Position numbers and translations under genes: made by a program. DNA of 64,000 nucleotides from NCBI RefSeq assembly GCF_040546815.1, contig NZ_JBEPOO010000001.1:2170001-2234000 (forward strand), given 5' to 3'. This DNA is from Devosia sp. 2618 (GTDB taxonomy: Bacteria; Pseudomonadota; Alphaproteobacteria; Rhizobiales; Devosiaceae). The notes beneath the pieces are model-generated. The model saw only the letters and a list, made by a program, of their open reading frames with translations, ran no database searches and had not been told where the DNA came from. Below are positions 34,865-43,669 of the stretch, one piece after another; within the stretch, counting starts at the first letter, position 1; each line of letters opens with the position of its first letter.

Positions 34865-36276
34865 CACGCCTTCATTTCCCATTTGGTCTGGCGGTCGCCG
34901 TTTTCGTCTTTGTAGTCCATCAGGGCGATGCCCTGTTCGGAGAGGTCGTTGCGGATGGAGTCGGCTTTGGCGAAATCTTTGGCGTTGAGGGCCGCGAGGC
35001 GGTCAGCGATGGCCGTGGCGATGTGGGCGGGTTCTTCCCAGCCGTCGTTGGACGTCAGCAGCGAGGTGAGGCTGAAGCCGAGGAACCGGAGCGTAGCGGC
35101 GAGGCAGTGTTTGGCATTGCCTTCTTCGCGATTGGCCTTCTTGGCGATGAAATCGAGCGCGACGCTGGCGCGATGGAAGTTGAGATCGTCGGCCAGTTCA
35201 GTGACGACGCTGGCGTCGGGCGCATCGCATTCGGCGACGTCGGCGCCACGGGCAGCGCGCTGCCAGTCGCGGAGCTTGGACTCGGCCTCCTCCAGTCGGT
35301 TGACCGAGAAGTCGATGGGCTCGCGGTAGTGCGTCATCAGCATGGCGAGGCGCAGCACGTCGCCGATCCAGGCGCGGCCGCCCATGGCGCCGGTTTCCAG
35401 CAGATCGTTGATGGTGACGAAATTGCCCAGGCTCTTGCTCATCTTCTGGCCTTCGACCTGAAGGAAGCCATTGTGCATCCAGACATTGGCCATGGCGTGG
35501 GTGCCGTGGGCGCAACGGGACTGGGCGATTTCGTTTTCGTGGTGCGGGAAGATCAGGTCCAGCCCGCCGCCATGAATGTCGAAGGTCTGGCCGAGATAGC
35601 GCTCGCTCATGGCGGAGCATTCGATGTGCCAGCCGGGGCGGCCCCTGCCCCATGGGCTATCCCAACCGGGTTCATGGTCGGACGACTGCTTCCACAGCAC
35701 GAAATCGGCGGGGTTCTTTTTATGAACGTCGACAGCAATGCGGGCGCCAGCGAGGTTGTCTTCGAGATTGCGGCCCGAGAGCTGGCCGTAATCGTCCATC
35801 GACTTGACGTCGAACAGCACTTCGCCAGCCGCCTGATAGGCGTGGCTATTGCTCAGCAGAGACGAGATCAGCGTCTGCATCTCATTGATATTGTCGGTGG
35901 CGCGCGGCTGGATGGTGGGCTCGAGAGCCCCAAGCGCTGCTGCGTCGGACATGAACTGGGTTTCGGTCTTTTCCGTTACGCGGCGGATGGCCTCGTTGAG
36001 CGGCAGATCGGGGAAATCGCGCAGGGCGCGGGCGTTGATCTTGTCGTCGACGTCCGTGATGTTGCGCACGTAAGTGACGTGATCGGCGCCGTAGGTGTAG
36101 CGCAGGACACGGAACAGCACGTCGAAGACGATGACCGGGCGGGCATTGCCGATATGGGCGAAGTCATAGACCGTGGGGCCGCACACATACATGCGCACAT
36201 TGTTGGCGTCCAAGGGGGTGAAAGCCTGCTTGGTGCGCGTGAGCGTATTGTAGAGCGTGATCTGCGGCGTGGTCAT
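34864..36276 (-). CDS. cysS: Cysteinyl-tRNA synthetase
   Basis: A 470-residue class I synthetase. The N-terminal [16 protein letters not shown] is followed by zinc and HIGH-region sequence [20 protein letters not shown], then [20 protein letters not shown] with further zinc ligands, [20 protein letters not shown], and the KMSKS signature ([14 protein letters not shown], about residue 275). Length and domain order are normal. It is the first gene of a dense leftward cluster reaching to cimA. It is unrelated in function to the genes downstream, so co-transcription is probably incidental. Confidence 0.96.
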   Translation of the reverse strand: MTTPQITLYNTLTRTKQAFTPLDANNVRMYVCGPTVYDFAHIGNARPVIVFDVLFRVLRYTYGADHVTYVRNITDVDDKINARALRDFPDLPLNEAIRRVTEKTETQFMSDAAALGALEPTIQPRATDNINEMQTLISSLLSNSHAYQAAGEVLFDVKSMDDYGQLSGRNLEDNLAGARIAVDVHKKNPADFVLWKQSSDHEPGWDSPWGRGRPGWHIECSAMSERYLGQTFDIHGGGLDLIFPHHENEIAQSRCAHGTHAMANVWMHNGFLQVEGQKMSKSLGNFVTINDLLETGAMGGRAWIGDVLRLAMLMTHYREPIDFSVNRLEEAESKLRDWQRAARGADVAECDAPDASVVTELADDLNFHRASVALDFIAKKANREEGNAKHCLAATLRFLGFSLTSLLTSNDGWEEPAHIATAIADRLAALNAKDFAKADSIRNDLSEQGIALMDYKDENGDRQTKWEMKA

Positions 36277-36459
36277 ATGGTCCGTCCCTGGCCATGCGGA
36301 ATTGCGCGGGCAGACGGCTCTTCTGGTATCAGATTATTTGGATGAAGAAGACCGCGCCGCCAACGAGTAGTTAGCAGGTAATAATGCAGCGGTTAATCAG
36401 AATGATCTGGGTCTTCATGGCGCGGACTTTGACCGCACAGCGCACGGAAAGCAAGCCGA

Positions 36460-36489
36460 AAAGAAAAAGGGGCGACCCGAAGGCCGCCC
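36460..36489 (-). terminator. Rho-independent terminator ending the FAH transcript
   Basis: On the minus strand, GGGCGGCC TTCG GGTCGCCC forms a stem with a stable tetraloop, followed by CTTTTTCTTTTC. It lies 160 bp after the FAH stop. The remaining gap to cysS (36277-36459) shows only an unsupported rightward ORF. Confidence 0.8.
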
Positions 36490-36648
36490 AATCGCTTTGG
36501 AGGCGATATTTTTGGTCGCTTCTGGATAGAAGCAGAAATTCGTTACGAAATGCACCCACGACAGCTATTTCGCGTGGCCTGAGAGTTACACGATCGACCG
36601 TCATACCCAACCGCTACACGGGATCGTGACCGAAATTTCTCAGCCCCT
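36460..36648 (-). ncRNA. Structured 3' region / candidate small RNA after FAH gene
   Basis: From the FAH stop to a terminator, about 190 bases on the minus strand can fold into nested stems: GGCTGAGA (36645-36638) with TCTCAGGCC (36584-36576, one bulge), enclosing CACGATC (36628-36622) with GATCGTG (36595-36589) and CCGT/ACGG. Further hairpins follow (CCACG/CGTGG, ATTTCG/CGAAT, GCTTC/GAAGC and ATCGC/GCGAT, whose loop contains CTCC). No convincing ORF occupies it. It may be an sRNA released from, or transcribed within, the FAH mRNA. It matches no RNA family I can name. Confidence 0.35.
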
Positions 36649-37650
36649 TCAGGCGAGCGCAACACGCTGGTTGATGTCACCGAAAGTGGAAACGCCATCG
36701 GCTGACATGGCGCCGATCCGCACGGTGTCGCCGGGCTTGAGGAAGGGCGTGCGGGCGCGGCCATATTTGAGTTTTTCGACGGTGCGCGCCTCGGCAATGC
36801 AGGCAAATCCGATGCCATCGCGCTTGATCGGCAGCGTTTCGTCGTGGCGATTGGAGACAGTGCCGCCGCCAATGATGGTGCCCGCCGCCAGATCGCGGGT
36901 GCGCGCGGCTTCGACGATCAGGTCGGCGAAATCGAAATGCATGTCGGTGCCCGCATTGGGCTGGCCAAACAGGGTGCCATTGACCTCGATGCGGATGGGC
37001 AGATGCAGGCGATTGTCGCGCCATGCGGTGCCAAGGCTATCGGGCGTTGCGACGATGGGGGCGAAGCTGGTGGAGGGCTTGGCGTGGAAAAAGCCGAAGC
37101 CGTTCTGCAGGTCATCGACGACGAGGCGGCGCAGCGAGACGTCATTGCAGACGGTGACGAGGCGAATGGCGGCGGCTGCCTGCGCGTAGGTGGCGCCCAT
37201 GCGAACCGGGCCGGTGATGACAGCGACTTCGGCTTCAAAATCGATGGCGAGATCAGGATCGGTGACGCGGATCGCGTCGGTGGGAGCGGAAAGCGAATCG
37301 GAACCGCCCTGATAAAGCAGTGGGCGGCTCGATTGCAGTTCCTCGTCCTTGCTGCCCTTGAGGGTGCGGACGCGTTCGAGATGACTGAGGTAGCCCGAGC
37401 CGTCGATCCACTGATAGGCGCGCGGCAAAGGCGCCAGAACCTGGGCGGGATCGAATACCTGACCGGCAATAGCGCGGGCATCGAGCTGGGCTGCAAGGGC
37501 TGCAAGCGCCGGAGCGTGGGCGTTCCAGTCATCGAGCGCGGCCTGGAGGGTGGGCGCGATGCGGCCGGCTGCGACGTAGCGCGACGAATCGGCTGACAGC
37601 ACGATGAGCTGGCCATCGGGACGACCGTTTCGGAGTGTGGCTAGTTTCAT
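36649..37650 (-). CDS. Fumarylacetoacetate hydrolase family protein
   Basis: A 333-residue protein of the FAH superfamily. MKLATLRNGRPDGQLIVLSA starts an N-terminal cap; catalytic-domain landmarks are DFEAEVAVITGPV (metal-ligand glutamates), LVTVCNDVSLRRLVVDDLQN, GFFHAKPSTSFAPIVATPDS and AAGTIIGGGTVSNRHDETLP. The family hydrolyses fumarylacetoacetate or related 2,4-dioxo acids. The pattern, with a YGRARTPFLKPGD tail, resembles fumarylacetoacetate hydrolases of tyrosine breakdown, but no hmgA or hppD lies nearby, so the substrate stays open. It is monocistronic. Confidence 0.88.
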   Translation of the reverse strand: MKLATLRNGRPDGQLIVLSADSSRYVAAGRIAPTLQAALDDWNAHAPALAALAAQLDARAIAGQVFDPAQVLAPLPRAYQWIDGSGYLSHLERVRTLKGSKDEELQSSRPLLYQGGSDSLSAPTDAIRVTDPDLAIDFEAEVAVITGPVRMGATYAQAAAAIRLVTVCNDVSLRRLVVDDLQNGFGFFHAKPSTSFAPIVATPDSLGTAWRDNRLHLPIRIEVNGTLFGQPNAGTDMHFDFADLIVEAARTRDLAAGTIIGGGTVSNRHDETLPIKRDGIGFACIAEARTVEKLKYGRARTPFLKPGDTVRIGAMSADGVSTFGDINQRVALA

Positions 37651-37796
37651 CTTGTCGCAATCTCGAACTTGTGTGGCCTTGCAGCGCTACCATGGCACTG
37701 ATGTGGCCACTATAGTGTTGCCAACGGTCCTAGCGTTGTCTTAAGGCCGGATTAAAGAGCGCGCGGCGCGCTCTGGACAGGGATTCGAGGACAGGC

Positions 37797-38942
37797 TTGG
37801 GCAGGAACGGCGCGCGCGCCCTTATTCTGATGGTGCTGGCGGCTTTCTGCCTGATCCTGGACGTCAATACGGCTTATGCCCAGGCAGCGCAGTGCTCGCG
37901 GCTGGAAAACGCCTTGCGGCAGTTTGATCGCAATGCCGACTTCCAGCGTCAGGGCGGCAATTCGCAGGCGGCCCGCCAGGCGTCGCGCGATGTGCAGCAG
38001 ATGGAAAGCCGTTATGTCCGCGATGGCTGTAACGACGCGGCCAAGGCCGGGCGGACGCTGACAGAACAGTGCCGGCAGATCGGGCGCGAAGTGCTGCGGC
38101 TGCGCGAAGTGGCGTCGGAAGTGTCGCGTCAGGTCGATACGGCCAATGCGATTTCGGGTCAGCGCGAAGCGATCCTGCAAGAACTGGCCCGTTTTGGTTG
38201 CGGCACCAACCGCTCCAGCGCCACCGTGACCAATGACCGCCAGTCTGTGTTCGACCGTGTTTTCGGCACGACGACGCAGGGCGACTTCACCAATGGCCAG
38301 ATGGTCGATGGCGGCGGCGCCTGGGGCAATAACAGCTATCGCACAGTGCGGACTGTCTGCGTGCGGCTGAGCGACGGCTATTTCTGGCCGATCAGCTACG
38401 CGACGATTCTCGATTATGTGCCCAATGACGCCCAGCAATGTCAGGCGAGTTGTCCGACGACGCCGGTGGAGCTGTATTATTACGACAATCCGGGGCAAGA
38501 GCCCGAGCAGATGCGCAATGACTTCGGCAATCCGTATACGGCGCTGCCGACGGCGTTCCGTTACCGCACCGAGCTCGACACCAGCCCAAGCGCCAGCTGC
38601 AAGGTGGCGCCGCAGTCCGATGGCACGATGATCGAGGCGACCCATGATGATGGCTCGACCCGGGCGATGATCGATGTGGCTGGGGCGACATTCCCGCTGC
38701 CACTGCGCGACCCGCGGGGCGTAGCCCCGATTGCGCCGGTGATTGCGCCGCTGCAGACGGCAAACCTCGTCAGCATTCCCCTGCCCCGCCCGCGTCCGGC
38801 CGGCCCCGGCGAAACGCCGGTGACCCGCCCTATTCAGGCAACGGCTGAAAGCCAGCTACGGCTGGTTCAGTTCGGCGACAAGGTGGTCAGGGTAGTCGGT
38901 CCAGACACGCCGTACGCCCAACCAACGGGAGCAGGGACTTAA
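37797..38942 (+). CDS. Secreted DUF2865 domain protein
   Basis: A 381-residue exported protein starting at TTG 37797, with a signal peptide (ALILMVLAAFCLILDVNTAYAQ) probably cut after AYA. Next is a helical, glutamine- and arginine-rich segment (RQFDRNADFQRQGGNSQAAR) and then the DUF2865 core with cysteines in TVCVRLSDGYFWPISYATIL and DAQQCQASCPTTPVELYYYD. The C-terminal part is proline-rich. Function is unknown; the family is widespread in Rhizobiales. Its last 56 bp overlap the 3' end of gltX on the opposite strand, and the overlapping tail (VRVVGPDTPYAQPTGAGT) looks non-conserved. Confidence 0.82.
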   Translation: MGRNGARALILMVLAAFCLILDVNTAYAQAAQCSRLENALRQFDRNADFQRQGGNSQAARQASRDVQQMESRYVRDGCNDAAKAGRTLTEQCRQIGREVLRLREVASEVSRQVDTANAISGQREAILQELARFGCGTNRSSATVTNDRQSVFDRVFGTTTQGDFTNGQMVDGGGAWGNNSYRTVRTVCVRLSDGYFWPISYATILDYVPNDAQQCQASCPTTPVELYYYDNPGQEPEQMRNDFGNPYTALPTAFRYRTELDTSPSASCKVAPQSDGTMIEATHDDGSTRAMIDVAGATFPLPLRDPRGVAPIAPVIAPLQTANLVSIPLPRPRPAGPGETPVTRPIQATAESQLRLVQFGDKVVRVVGPDTPYAQPTGAGT

Positions 38943-40224
38943 GCTCTGGCCCGTCGTGACGCCCGGTCAATGCCAGGCGGAGCGGCAGGAACAAAGCCTT
39001 GCCCTTGCGGCCGGTCGAGGTCTTGAGGGCGTCGGTCCAATGCGACCACGTGGCCAGATCCCACGGCTCGGCTGGCAGGATGGCCTTGGCCAGCGCGAGG
39101 AAGTCGCGATCCTCATCGGCAACGACGGGCACGACCGGGCCGGTGACGAGCTTGGATAGCTCGACGATGTCGCTGAACTTGGTCAGGTTATCGCGCAGCA
39201 GCAGCCAGATGGCTTCGCCTTCAAGGCCAAGCGCCGACAGACGCGATTGCACCGCCTCGTAGGGCATGGCGTGCAGAAGGCGGGCGTTGAGATTGTCCAG
39301 TTCCACCGGATCAAAGCGCGCCGAGCCGTGCGAAATCATCGAGAAATCGAGCCGGTTGGCGATTTCGTCGAGCGTTTCGTAGGTTTCAATGGGCAGGCTC
39401 GTGCCAGTAAGGCTGGCCATGATGGCGATAGCGATAGGCTCGTAGCCTTCGGCGCGGAAATCGGCGATCGACTGGCTACCGAGGCGCTTGGAAAAGCCCT
39501 GCCCGGCTACGTCGGTCAGGAGGTTATGGTGGCCGAACGCGGGGACGGTGCCGCCGAGAGCTTCGAAAATCTCGATCTGGGTGCCGGTATTGGAGACGTG
39601 GTCTTCGCCGCGGATGACGTGGGTGATGGCAAGGTCGATGTCATCGACCACCGAGGGCAGCGTATAGAGATAGCTGCCGTCTTCGCGGACCAGAACCGGA
39701 TCGGACATCGAGGCCGTGTTGACGGTCTGCGGGCCTTTGATGATGTCGGTGAACTGCACCGGACGGCCATCGAGCTTGAAGCGCCAATGGGGCTTGCGGC
39801 CTTCCGCTTCCAGGCGGGCGCGGTCTTCATCGGTCAGCTTGAGCGCGGCACGATCATAGATCGGGGGCTTGTTGAGCGCGCGGGCGCGGGCCCGGCGGCG
39901 GCTCAGCTCGTCCTCGGTTTCGTAGCATGGGTAGAGGCGACCAGCGGCAATCAGGCTGTCGCGGGCGGCATCATAGAGCGCAGTGCGATCGGACTGGCGG
40001 ACCAGAAGGTCCGGGGTGACGCCGAGCCAGGCCAGATCGACCTCGATGCCATCAGCATAGTCGCGGGTCGAACGGGCATTGTCGGTGTCGTCCATGCGCA
40101 GGATGTATTTGCCGCCATTGCGACGGGCAAAGTACCAGTTGAGAAGCGCGGGACGGGCATTGCCGAGGTGGATGCGACCGGTCGGGGATGGTGCCCAGCG
40201 GACGATGGTATCTGGGGTGGTCAT
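38887..40224 (-). CDS. gltX: Glutamyl-tRNA synthetase (HLGN type)
   Basis: A 445-residue class I synthetase. The ATP-binding motif appears as RIHLGNARPALLNWYFA (HLGN in place of HIGH) and the second signature as GQGFSKRLGS in place of KMSKR. DDTDNARSTRDYADGIEVDL, then THVIRGEDHVSNTGTQIEIF are also diagnostic. The length is slightly short compared with the main bacterial GltX (about 470-490). Many alphaproteobacteria carry two GltX paralogues, one of which can specialise for tRNA-Gln mischarging; which one this is cannot be decided here. The ATG overlaps the nadE stop (ATGA). Confidence 0.9.
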   Translation of the reverse strand: MTTPDTIVRWAPSPTGRIHLGNARPALLNWYFARRNGGKYILRMDDTDNARSTRDYADGIEVDLAWLGVTPDLLVRQSDRTALYDAARDSLIAAGRLYPCYETEDELSRRRARARALNKPPIYDRAALKLTDEDRARLEAEGRKPHWRFKLDGRPVQFTDIIKGPQTVNTASMSDPVLVREDGSYLYTLPSVVDDIDLAITHVIRGEDHVSNTGTQIEIFEALGGTVPAFGHHNLLTDVAGQGFSKRLGSQSIADFRAEGYEPIAIAIMASLTGTSLPIETYETLDEIANRLDFSMISHGSARFDPVELDNLNARLLHAMPYEAVQSRLSALGLEGEAIWLLLRDNLTKFSDIVELSKLVTGPVVPVVADEDRDFLALAKAILPAEPWDLATWSHWTDALKTSTGRKGKALFLPLRLALTGRHDGPELKSLLPLVGRTACLDRLP

Positions 40225-41888
40225 CCGAGGGTGCGATCCTTGTAGCCATTGGTGATGGGGTAGCGGCGGCCGAGGCCAAATGCCTTGACGGTGAGTTTCG
40301 GGCCTGGCGCGGACTGGCGGCGCTTGTATTCGGCGATATTGAGCAGGCGTTCGATGCGCTCGACCAGCGCCCGATCATGGCCACGGGCCATGATCTGTTC
40401 GAGGGAGAGCTCGTCCTCGACGATAGAAGTGAGGATTTCATCGAGCACCGGATAGGGCGGCAGGCTGTCCTGATCGGTCTGGTCGGGGCGCAGTTCGGCC
40501 GATGGTGCCTTGTCGATGATCGCCTGCGGAATGACTTCGCCGGATGGGCCTTTGCAATCGCCGGGGACATGGCTGTTGCGCCATGCGGCGAGGCGATAGA
40601 CCTCCATCTTGAACATGTCCTTGAGCGGGTTGTACCCGCCGTTCATGTCGCCATAGATGGTGGCGTAGCCGACGCCCATTTCGGACTTGTTGCCGGTGGT
40701 CAAAAGCATCGAGCCAAGCTTGTTGGACACAGCCATCAGCACGACGCCGCGCATGCGCGACTGAATGTTTTCTTCGGCCAGATCGGCCGGGCGGTCGCCA
40801 AAGACCGGGGCAAGTTGGGCCAGCGCGCCATCGACTGGATCACCAATCGAAACGATGTCGTAGCGCACGCCGAGACGTTCGGCGCAGTCCTTGGCGTCCT
40901 TGAGGCTGGCCTCGGAGGTGTAGCGATAAGGCAGCATGATGCAGTGGACGTTTTCGGCGCCAAAGGCATCGACGGCCATGGCGGCGACCACGGCGCTGTC
41001 AATGCCGCCGGAGAGGCCGAGCACGACCTGCTTGAACCCGTTCTTGCGGACGTAGTCGCGCAGCCCCAGCACGCAGGCGAGCCATGGGGCCTCGTCGGTA
41101 GTGGTCAGTTTGGTGACTTCGCCCTGCGCGCAGGTCCAGCCATCTTCGCCGCGCACCCAGTCCGAGACAATGAAATCAGTCTCGAAGGACTTGCCCTGGA
41201 ACACCAGCTTGTTACCCGGCTCCATGCCAAAGGAAGCGCCGTCGAAGACCAGTTCGTCCTGGCCGCCCACCTGATTGAGATAGAGCATGGGCACATCGTC
41301 TTCGGCGACGCGGGCACGCACCAGTTCCTTGCGGACATGCTGCTTATCGGTCCAATAGGGCGAACCATTGGGGCAGAGCATGATTTCTGCGCCGCGCATG
41401 GCGAGGTGCTCGCAGACATTGGTGTGCCAGATGTCTTCGCAGATCGGGATGCCGACCGGGACGCCCTTGATGACCACAGGGTCAGCCAGCGGACCGGCTG
41501 TGAAGTAGCGCTTCTCGTAGAAGACGTCGGAATTTGGCAGTTCGCGCTTGAGGCGCGTAGCGATGATTTTGCCGTTTTCGGCGACAACGACCGCGTTGTG
41601 CAGGCCGGTCTTTTCGCGCCAGATGGTGGGCAGGATCAAAACGACATCGGTGCCGGCGGTATCAGCCACCAAATCGCGCGCCGCCTGAATGGCGTCGGCC
41701 TCGAACTTGGGCTTGAACAGCAGATCGTCGGGGAAATAGCCGGTAAGAAACAGCTCGGAGAGCAGCAGAATGTCGGCTTTGGCAGCCTGCGCATCGGCGA
41801 GCGCGGTGCGCGCCAGCGCCAGATTGCCGACAAGATCGCCCACCTTTGGATTGAGCTGTGCGAGCGCAATTCTGAGGCGGTCTGTCAC
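40221..41888 (-). CDS. nadE: Glutamine-dependent NAD+ synthase
   Basis: A 555-residue two-domain enzyme. Residues 1-265 are a nitrilase-type glutaminase (LLLSELFLTGYFPDDLLF with the catalytic glutamate, LKRELPNSDVFYEKRYF with the lysine, GIPICEDIWHTNVCEHLA with the cysteine). Residues 290-555 are the ATP-pyrophosphatase NAD synthetase domain (VVLGLSGGIDSAVVAAMAVD and LLTTGNKSEMGVGYATIYGD). It converts deamido-NAD to NAD with ATP and glutamine, completing the pathway that includes nadC at 19.7 kb. The start is GTG 41888. It is co-translated with gltX. Confidence 0.95.
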   Translation of the reverse strand: MTDRLRIALAQLNPKVGDLVGNLALARTALADAQAAKADILLLSELFLTGYFPDDLLFKPKFEADAIQAARDLVADTAGTDVVLILPTIWREKTGLHNAVVVAENGKIIATRLKRELPNSDVFYEKRYFTAGPLADPVVIKGVPVGIPICEDIWHTNVCEHLAMRGAEIMLCPNGSPYWTDKQHVRKELVRARVAEDDVPMLYLNQVGGQDELVFDGASFGMEPGNKLVFQGKSFETDFIVSDWVRGEDGWTCAQGEVTKLTTTDEAPWLACVLGLRDYVRKNGFKQVVLGLSGGIDSAVVAAMAVDAFGAENVHCIMLPYRYTSEASLKDAKDCAERLGVRYDIVSIGDPVDGALAQLAPVFGDRPADLAEENIQSRMRGVVLMAVSNKLGSMLLTTGNKSEMGVGYATIYGDMNGGYNPLKDMFKMEVYRLAAWRNSHVPGDCKGPSGEVIPQAIIDKAPSAELRPDQTDQDSLPPYPVLDEILTSIVEDELSLEQIMARGHDRALVERIERLLNIAEYKRRQSAPGPKLTVKAFGLGRRYPITNGYKDRTLG

Positions 41889-41944
41889 GATGGTGCTGCC
41901 CGTTGGCTAAGAAAATAGGAGCGCCGCGCCTGGGCGCGACGCGC

Positions 41945-41983
41945 AAAAAGACTTATCCGCTCACCCCGGCAAGGGCAAGCGGA
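41945..41983 (-). terminator. Hairpin terminator after the outer-membrane protein gene
   Basis: On the minus strand, TCCGCTTGCCC pairs imperfectly with GGGGTGAGCGGA, then TAAGTCTTTTT. It lies 23 bp after the stop of the leftward outer-membrane gene. Confidence 0.5.
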
Positions 41984-42006
41984 CAAAGCCAGTTTGGTGA
42001 TGCAGC

Positions 42007-43011
42007 TTAGAAGCGGCCGGAGACTTCGACCAGCGCACCGTAGCGGAACATCGAGAACGGGTTGTTGTTGATGATGTAGTTCTGCTTGGTCAGACCCGGG
42101 GCGGAAAAGTCGCCACCCGGAGTGGTCTGCACAGGGGGCGTAATGCGCGCGGTGTCGTAGGTGGCGTCGTACTGGCCCGTCAGATAGGAGGCCCGACCGC
42201 CAACGCGGATGGTGAAGTTGTCGGTCGGGTGGAAGCCGACCATGAGCTTGCCCGAGGCGCCGTAGCCGAAACCATTGATGGTGGCAGCCGAGGCCTGGCG
42301 GAAGGTTGCCGTCTGGCCTGGCAGCGAGAAGCTACCGGCAGTACCGCTGACCCATGCATAGGGAGTGGCGGCGGCTTCGCCCGTCACGTCAAATCCGCCA
42401 GCATCAAAACGTCCGGCCAGGCCGAGCTTGAGCGCGTGGATGTTGAAATCGTTGACCTTGCTGTCGCCGCCAACGGACCAGACGCCGGTCTTGTCCGACC
42501 ATGCGATGTCATTGGCAGTCTGGGCCGTCGTGAAATTGGCGCGGCCCGTGTCTGGGGAGTCATTGGTGTACTGATAGCCAGCGACAAAGCCGAGACCGCC
42601 CTGCTCGGTGGCCAGTGGCAACCAGCCGAAATCGGCGCCGACATAGCCCAGACGCGCCGCTGGCAGATCTAGGTCCATGCCGCCATTGGTGCTGTAGGTG
42701 CCTTCATGAGCAATGCCATAGCCGCCAGTGGCCTCAACATAGGTGGAGGTCGAGAAGTCATCGATGCGCACGAAGGCTTCACCGGACGACGTCTTGGTTT
42801 CCATCTTCTGGGTATAGCTGCCGATGGAGTGTTCCTGCTCGCCAACGGAGTACCAGTAGCGAATGCCGGACTCGATGCGGAGCGGGTTTTCGGTGCCGCT
42901 CGACCAGTTGTTGGGGTAAGCGGGACGCAGATCGGCGTAGTCAGCCGCGAGTGCCGGCACGGCGGCGCAGACTGCCAAAATCGCCGCGGCGCTATAGAGA
43001 GAGCGCTTCAT
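42007..43011 (-). CDS. Outer-membrane beta-barrel protein
   Basis: A 334-residue exported protein. The signal peptide, MKRSLYSAAAILAVCAAVPA, ends LAA and is followed by DYADLRPAYPNNWSSG. The mature part shows alternating-residue strands (GFVAGYQYT, ALKLGLAGRF, FTIRVGGRASYLTG) and ends in a C-terminal phenylalanine after YGALVEVSGRF, the usual barrel-insertion signature. It resembles small rhizobial porin-like or Omp25/Omp31-like proteins in layout but lacks a strong motif. The start ATG 43011 follows GGAGGA with a good spacing; an upstream in-frame start at 43029 is not needed. The cargo is unknown. Confidence 0.75.
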   Translation of the reverse strand: MKRSLYSAAAILAVCAAVPALAADYADLRPAYPNNWSSGTENPLRIESGIRYWYSVGEQEHSIGSYTQKMETKTSSGEAFVRIDDFSTSTYVEATGGYGIAHEGTYSTNGGMDLDLPAARLGYVGADFGWLPLATEQGGLGFVAGYQYTNDSPDTGRANFTTAQTANDIAWSDKTGVWSVGGDSKVNDFNIHALKLGLAGRFDAGGFDVTGEAAATPYAWVSGTAGSFSLPGQTATFRQASAATINGFGYGASGKLMVGFHPTDNFTIRVGGRASYLTGQYDATYDTARITPPVQTTPGGDFSAPGLTKQNYIINNNPFSMFRYGALVEVSGRF

Positions 43012-43241
43012 CCAATCCTCCAGGATCAATTACCCATGCTGGGTGGTCATGGAAAAAATTTATGCGGCATTAGGGTTAAGTTTCCACTAAATGCGAAATC
43101 GTAGGTCTACGGGAGATTTAGTAACCTGTGGGGCGCAGAGTTGATCGCATTGACTTGATTATGCGCCAAGGCGAAGCAACCCAGTCCGGTTTTGGGAGTT
43201 GCTCTCAAGCCTAAGGACTAAGTTGACGACGAGTTAGTGTG

Positions 43242-43667
43242 ATGACCCGCAAAATACTGGTGGTCGAGGACGAGATTTTCGTCGCCACCGAGATAGAGCA
43301 CGTAGTTGAAGAGATGGGGTTTACCTCCATCGGGATCGCCCCGGACGAGCGTTCGGCACTGGCGCTCGCGTCGCAGGCCGACGTCGCATTGGTCGATCTC
43401 AATCTCAATGACGGCCCTACAGGCATTCGCATTGGCGAAATTCTGGCGCAGACGCATGGCGTGACCGTGCTGTTCATGACCGCCAATCCATCGCAGCTCG
43501 GCAGCGGCGTGCCCGGTACTGTGGGCGTGCTGCCCAAGCCGGTGACCGATCAGGATTTGCGCGCGGCAGTCGCCTATGTGGTGGCGCGGCGCGATGCGGA
43601 CGAAGCGACGCCACCGCAGCGCCTGCAGCTGTTTAACTGGGCGACACCGATCGTTTCAGCGACCTGA
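43242..43667 (+). CDS. Single-domain response regulator
   Basis: A 141-residue CheY-like receiver. ILVVEDEIFVATEIEHVVEE has the acidic pocket, DVALVDLNLNDGPTGIRIGE the phosphoacceptor aspartate (VDLNLN), VTVLFMTANP the conserved T and GVLPKPVTDQDLRAAV the lysine. There is no output domain. A GTG one codon upstream is an equally possible start. The stop faces the HWE kinase stop, 2 bp apart, so the two are convergent. This HWE kinase plus stand-alone receiver combination is typical of alphaproteobacterial signalling; pairing of these two proteins is inference. Confidence 0.9.
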   Translation: MTRKILVVEDEIFVATEIEHVVEEMGFTSIGIAPDERSALALASQADVALVDLNLNDGPTGIRIGEILAQTHGVTVLFMTANPSQLGSGVPGTVGVLPKPVTDQDLRAAVAYVVARRDADEATPPQRLQLFNWATPIVSAT

Positions 43668-43669
43668 TT

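Noticed and set aside
34786..36345. A 519-codon rightward ORF opposite cysS
   Set aside because: Antisense of an intact, well-conserved cysS; composition is typical of a GC-driven shadow.
36384..36629. An 81-codon rightward ORF between cysS and the FAH gene
   Set aside because: Arginine-rich, no ribosome site of note, and it reads antisense through the terminator stem and the structured region.
36460..36648. Glycine riboswitch or 6S RNA in the post-FAH region
   Set aside because: CTCTCAGG resembles part of a glycine aptamer, but the partner segments are missing; the multi-hairpin layout does not fit the single long hairpin of 6S RNA.
40188..41918. A 576-codon rightward ORF opposite nadE
   Set aside because: Antisense of a complete NAD synthase with all catalytic motifs.
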